Positions 61,741-64,000 of a stretch of 64,000 nt of DNA are shown here, piece by piece; positions within the stretch are counted from its first letter, which is position 1, and every line of letters begins with the position of its first letter. A model generated the notes under the pieces. That model was given only the letters and a program-made list of their open reading frames with translations, was not told where the DNA came from and did no database searches. Source of the DNA: Bifidobacterium bohemicum DSM 22767. Its GTDB lineage: Bacteria; Actinomycetota; Actinomycetes; Actinomycetales; Bifidobacteriaceae. A program made the translations under genes and the position numbers. Location: NCBI RefSeq assembly GCF_000741525.1, contig NZ_JGYP01000004.1, forward strand, positions 173,606 to 237,605. The letters are read 5' to 3'.

Positions 61741-62706
61741 TCACAACTCGACCGGCGGCTTATTCTTGTCCTCAGGAACGTCCTTGAACTTCTCCGCCAG
61801 CGCGGCCTTTTTACGTTGCTCCTCTTTCTCGGAAGCCGCCTTTTTCGCCGCGACCGGGTCAAAGACGATTTCATCGTGATGGCGAACCCATTCGGCTTGT
61901 GCCAAGGGTGCAAGAACCTCCGCCACGGCTTCGACAGACGGCGAAGCACCTTCGAACTCGGCGCATTCCTCGACGATTTGGCAGAACTGCACATCGGTCA
62001 AAGCCAAACGCGGAAGAATGACACGCTCACACAACTCATTGAGGTAGAGCATCAGCACCGCCGCCCGACGACCCGCCTGTTGACAGGATATGTCCGCGAC
62101 ACCAGAGCTCTTCGGTTCCCCTTCAACGCAGTCCGGCAGCAAAGGGTCATCAACCGACTTGCCATAATCCGAAACTTCGACGAGCAACGCGGTCGAAGCG
62201 GCGATCACAAAAGCCAAGCGTCGCGACACAGCGCCAACTTCCGACGAACCATCACCGCGACAGTCCGGAACGCAGGCCTCAATCCGTTCCAAAGTGGCGG
62301 CAACTGCCTTCGCAGCGCTCTCGCTCCACCCCGAGTTAAGCTCCTCAGCCGCAGTCATGACCAACGAAACGTCACCAGTCCGCGAATAGTCTTCCAACCG
62401 TTCATACGCATCATTGACAGCCAGCAGCGCGTCAACCACTTCCTGAGGACGGCCTGGAATGTCGGTCGCGCCCTCGTACACGAACTCGGCATCAGCCAGC
62501 GTCACGTCCTGCCCGGTCAGCACCCGAGCCGCGGCCCAAGTGACACGCACTTGCAGGTTTTCCGTATATTTCGCATCATTACCGAGTCGCTGGGCCGTGG
62601 ATAGAGGCCACAGCGCAATCAGCGCCGACCCTGCCTGAGCCGCCTGTTGCACCTGCTGCATGGTAGCGACATGCTTCAGCTGGTCATTGTCGAATACTAC
62701 CGCCAT
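61741..62706 (-). CDS. Hypothetical protein, about 320 residues
   Basis: The start ATG 62706 has AAGGAG upstream, so the 321-residue frame is probably real. It is soluble, mostly helical and rich in Ala, Val and Glu. It starts VFDNDQLKHVATMQQVQQAA and has six scattered Cys residues (for example RIEACVPDCRGD). The last 40 residues are charged and coiled-coil-like (KKAASEKEEQRKKAALAEKF) and end in KNKPPVEL. I recognise no family, motif or membrane segment, and the neighbours give no clue. Confidence 0.7.
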   Translation of the reverse strand: MAVVFDNDQLKHVATMQQVQQAAQAGSALIALWPLSTAQRLGNDAKYTENLQVRVTWAAARVLTGQDVTLADAEFVYEGATDIPGRPQEVVDALLAVNDAYERLEDYSRTGDVSLVMTAAEELNSGWSESAAKAVAATLERIEACVPDCRGDGSSEVGAVSRRLAFVIAASTALLVEVSDYGKSVDDPLLPDCVEGEPKSSGVADISCQQAGRRAAVLMLYLNELCERVILPRLALTDVQFCQIVEECAEFEGASPSVEAVAEVLAPLAQAEWVRHHDEIVFDPVAAKKAASEKEEQRKKAALAEKFKDVPEDKNKPPVEL

Positions 62707-63195
62707 GATTGCGCTCCTTCGCCTGGACGTTCACACTGTCATCTAGTCTAATGCCGGTAAAGCCGGAATGGCACACACCGAGGCGTAGCGCCTGCGTCTG
62801 ATGCAGGGAATCGATCGCCGATAACCGGAGAAACAAGGCAGATGAACGATGGAGGCAGGGACAACTGCCGTTTTAATGTGATATAACTCACATATTTATG
62901 CCACCAAAAACGGCATTCAGATAAGGCCTTCAATCCGTAAAAAACCAGTACAATGGTTGAAACGGTCGAAATCGCCCAATATCGAAGGGACAAATACTGC
63001 CGACTGATAACCGATAACCGTCGACTGCCGACTGCCGATTTGAGAAGTACTGCAATATTGCCGACAGCATCAACCAGGAACACCGTCGCCCTTGCCATTG
63101 AGCCAAACCTCAACCGCCGATTGTGACGAACCTTGCGTCAACCCGCAAGAGAACACCAATGATTGCGGCTCGCAGCAATCCCATCGGCCCGAGGA
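62707..63195. other. Intergenic region upstream of the hypothetical gene
   Basis: About 490 bases hold no convincing ORF. A short tract of degenerate tandem repeats around CCGACTGATAACCGATAACCG lies near 62999-63035. No hairpin with a T run was seen. Confidence 0.4.
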
Positions 63196-63954
63196 CTATT
63201 CGACATCAGCTGCGGGGTCGACGTAGGCAACGGAAAGCGGCTTGCCCGTAGCACTGTCGTACGTAATTGACGTAATCGACGCGAGCGCCGTGTGCCGTAA
63301 CAACATGTTATGCTCGGGATGTCCTTTTTCAATCAGATGACGGTAACTGAAAATAGGCGATTCGTGGCTGACGATGATTATGTGTTCGCCGGGATGCTCC
63401 CGCACCGTCTGCGCCGCGAAGTCACCCAGGCGCCCGGCGATATGGCGGTAAGTCTCCCCCCAGCTGGGCCGCCACAACGCCCGCAGACGCCATAGGTTCT
63501 TTGGCCGCCACAACGCCCCTTGACCGAAGCCGATACGCGTGCCACGGAACTCGTTGCCCGCCTCGATGAGTCGGTCGTCGGTTTTGAGCGCGAGCACGCT
63601 TTGTCCACGCGCCTGCCGCACAGGGTTGAGCGCTTCGAGAATCGCTCCGGCCGTTTCACGCGTGCGATCGAGCGGCGAAGAGTAGACAGCCGCCGCCTGG
63701 TTCATGCCGGGGTCGGCCGCGATGTAGCGCGCCGTCGCCTGAGCCATACGCAAGCCGCGCTCGGACAAGTGAAAGTCGGGCAGACGCTCGTAGAGTAAGT
63801 GGCCAGGATTCTCGACCTTGCCGTGACGCACAAAGTGCAGCACCGTGCGTTGCGAAGAAAGCCGGTCCGTTTGGGATGACTTTTTGATGGCAGGAGCCTG
63901 CCAAGTCACGATGCTGGCGACTTCGGCGGATTTGGAAGGGTCCGTTGTGGACAT
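63196..63954 (-). CDS. Histidine phosphatase (phosphoglycerate mutase-like) family protein
   Basis: The start is ATG 63954, with AAAGGG six bases upstream (GTG 63960 is possible), giving 252 residues. The RHG motif is LHFVRHGKVENPGHLLYERL near residue 42. SSPLDRTRETAGAILEAL, LIEAGNEFRG and the second His in HIIIVSHESPIFSYRHLI near 200 complete the active site. A Trp/Arg-rich insertion (KNLWRLRALWRPSWGE) precedes the second half. The protein probably dephosphorylates a small metabolite. Its own upstream region overlaps the end of another gene. Confidence 0.88.
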   Translation of the reverse strand: MSTTDPSKSAEVASIVTWQAPAIKKSSQTDRLSSQRTVLHFVRHGKVENPGHLLYERLPDFHLSERGLRMAQATARYIAADPGMNQAAAVYSSPLDRTRETAGAILEALNPVRQARGQSVLALKTDDRLIEAGNEFRGTRIGFGQGALWRPKNLWRLRALWRPSWGETYRHIAGRLGDFAAQTVREHPGEHIIIVSHESPIFSYRHLIEKGHPEHNMLLRHTALASITSITYDSATGKPLSVAYVDPAADVE

Positions 63955-63956
63955 AA

Positions 63957-64000
63957 TCACCCTTTCGCGGGAAACGGGACGCGGTCAACGTCACCATTCT
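63957..64000 (-). CDS. C-terminal end of an upstream gene, cut by the window edge
   Basis: The reverse strand reads NGDVDRVPFPAKG and a TGA stop at 63957-63959, two bases before the histidine phosphatase start. The codons look protein-like and the spacing fits an operon. With only 14 codons visible the product cannot be named. Confidence 0.4.
   Translation of the reverse strand, partial: NGDVDRVPFPAKG

Noticed and set aside
1..64000. CRISPR array, rRNA genes or prophage
   Set aside because: No regularly spaced repeats, rRNA sequence or phage structural genes were seen. The direct repeats found are too few and too short.

Overview
The window reads as chromosomal DNA of a Bifidobacterium (high-GC Actinobacterium). 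Supporting signs are the rpsF-ssb-rpsR-rplI and yceD-rpmF-rnc clusters, DUF3039 and DUF3152 proteins, a clpB gene behind an HspR-type HAIR operator, and a sortase-C pilus operon carrying a long G tract, as described for bifidobacterial pili. The species cannot be resolved from sequence alone.

Layout. 1-4500: start of a BspA-like surface protein cut by the window edge, a frameshifted pncB, a nest of inverted repeats, a decayed IS30 transposase and a DUF3039 gene. 4518-8177: coaD, a DivIVA-like coiled-coil protein, yceD, rpmF and rnc, all forward. 8511-26598: mostly housekeeping genes on the reverse strand (Uup-type ABC-F ATPase, amidotransferase, TrmH-like methyltransferase, PRTase-like protein, rmuC, clpB, FAH-family enzyme, acyP, yggS, gluQ, DUF3152 protein), with cysS forward and a damaged small secreted-protein locus at 21.3-22.2 kb. 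26734-26807: tRNA-Lys. 26936-35652: a five-gene surface operon on the reverse strand (adhesin, backbone pilin, class C sortase, small exported protein, RCC1-repeat exported protein). 36199-40318: pyruvate oxidase, then a second surface protein on the forward strand. 40890-45587: a PTS operon (PRD regulator, split EIIA, EIIA, EIIB, EIIC, AlsE-like epimerase). 45916-54476: MFS exporter, SDR, rplI-rpsR-ssb-rpsF, a 3-hydroxyacyl-CoA dehydrogenase-like gene, prs and a metallophosphoesterase. 54580-64000: tRNA-Gln and tRNA-Glu, gltX, ThiY/ThiX-like transporter genes, a DUF805 protein, two hypothetical proteins and a histidine phosphatase.

The most interesting signal is a set of five 10-nt poly-C/poly-G tracts. 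Two lie inside the signal-peptide codons of large sortase-anchored proteins (adhesin at 35597-35606, surface protein at 38659-38668). In both, the 10-nt tract puts the start codon out of frame with the rest of the gene, and 11 (or 8) residues would restore one open frame with a credible signal peptide. These look like two phase-variable ON/OFF switches about 3 kb apart, both OFF as assembled. Two further tracts bracket a damaged small secreted-protein gene (21358-21367, 21724-21733), and one lies in the dead IS30 transposase (3139-3148). Other points of note are an exported seven-repeat RCC1 propeller without a cell-wall anchor in the pilus operon, a PRD regulator whose EIIA domain is a separate overlapping gene, low-complexity insertions in several housekeeping enzymes, and intergenic nests of inverted repeats.
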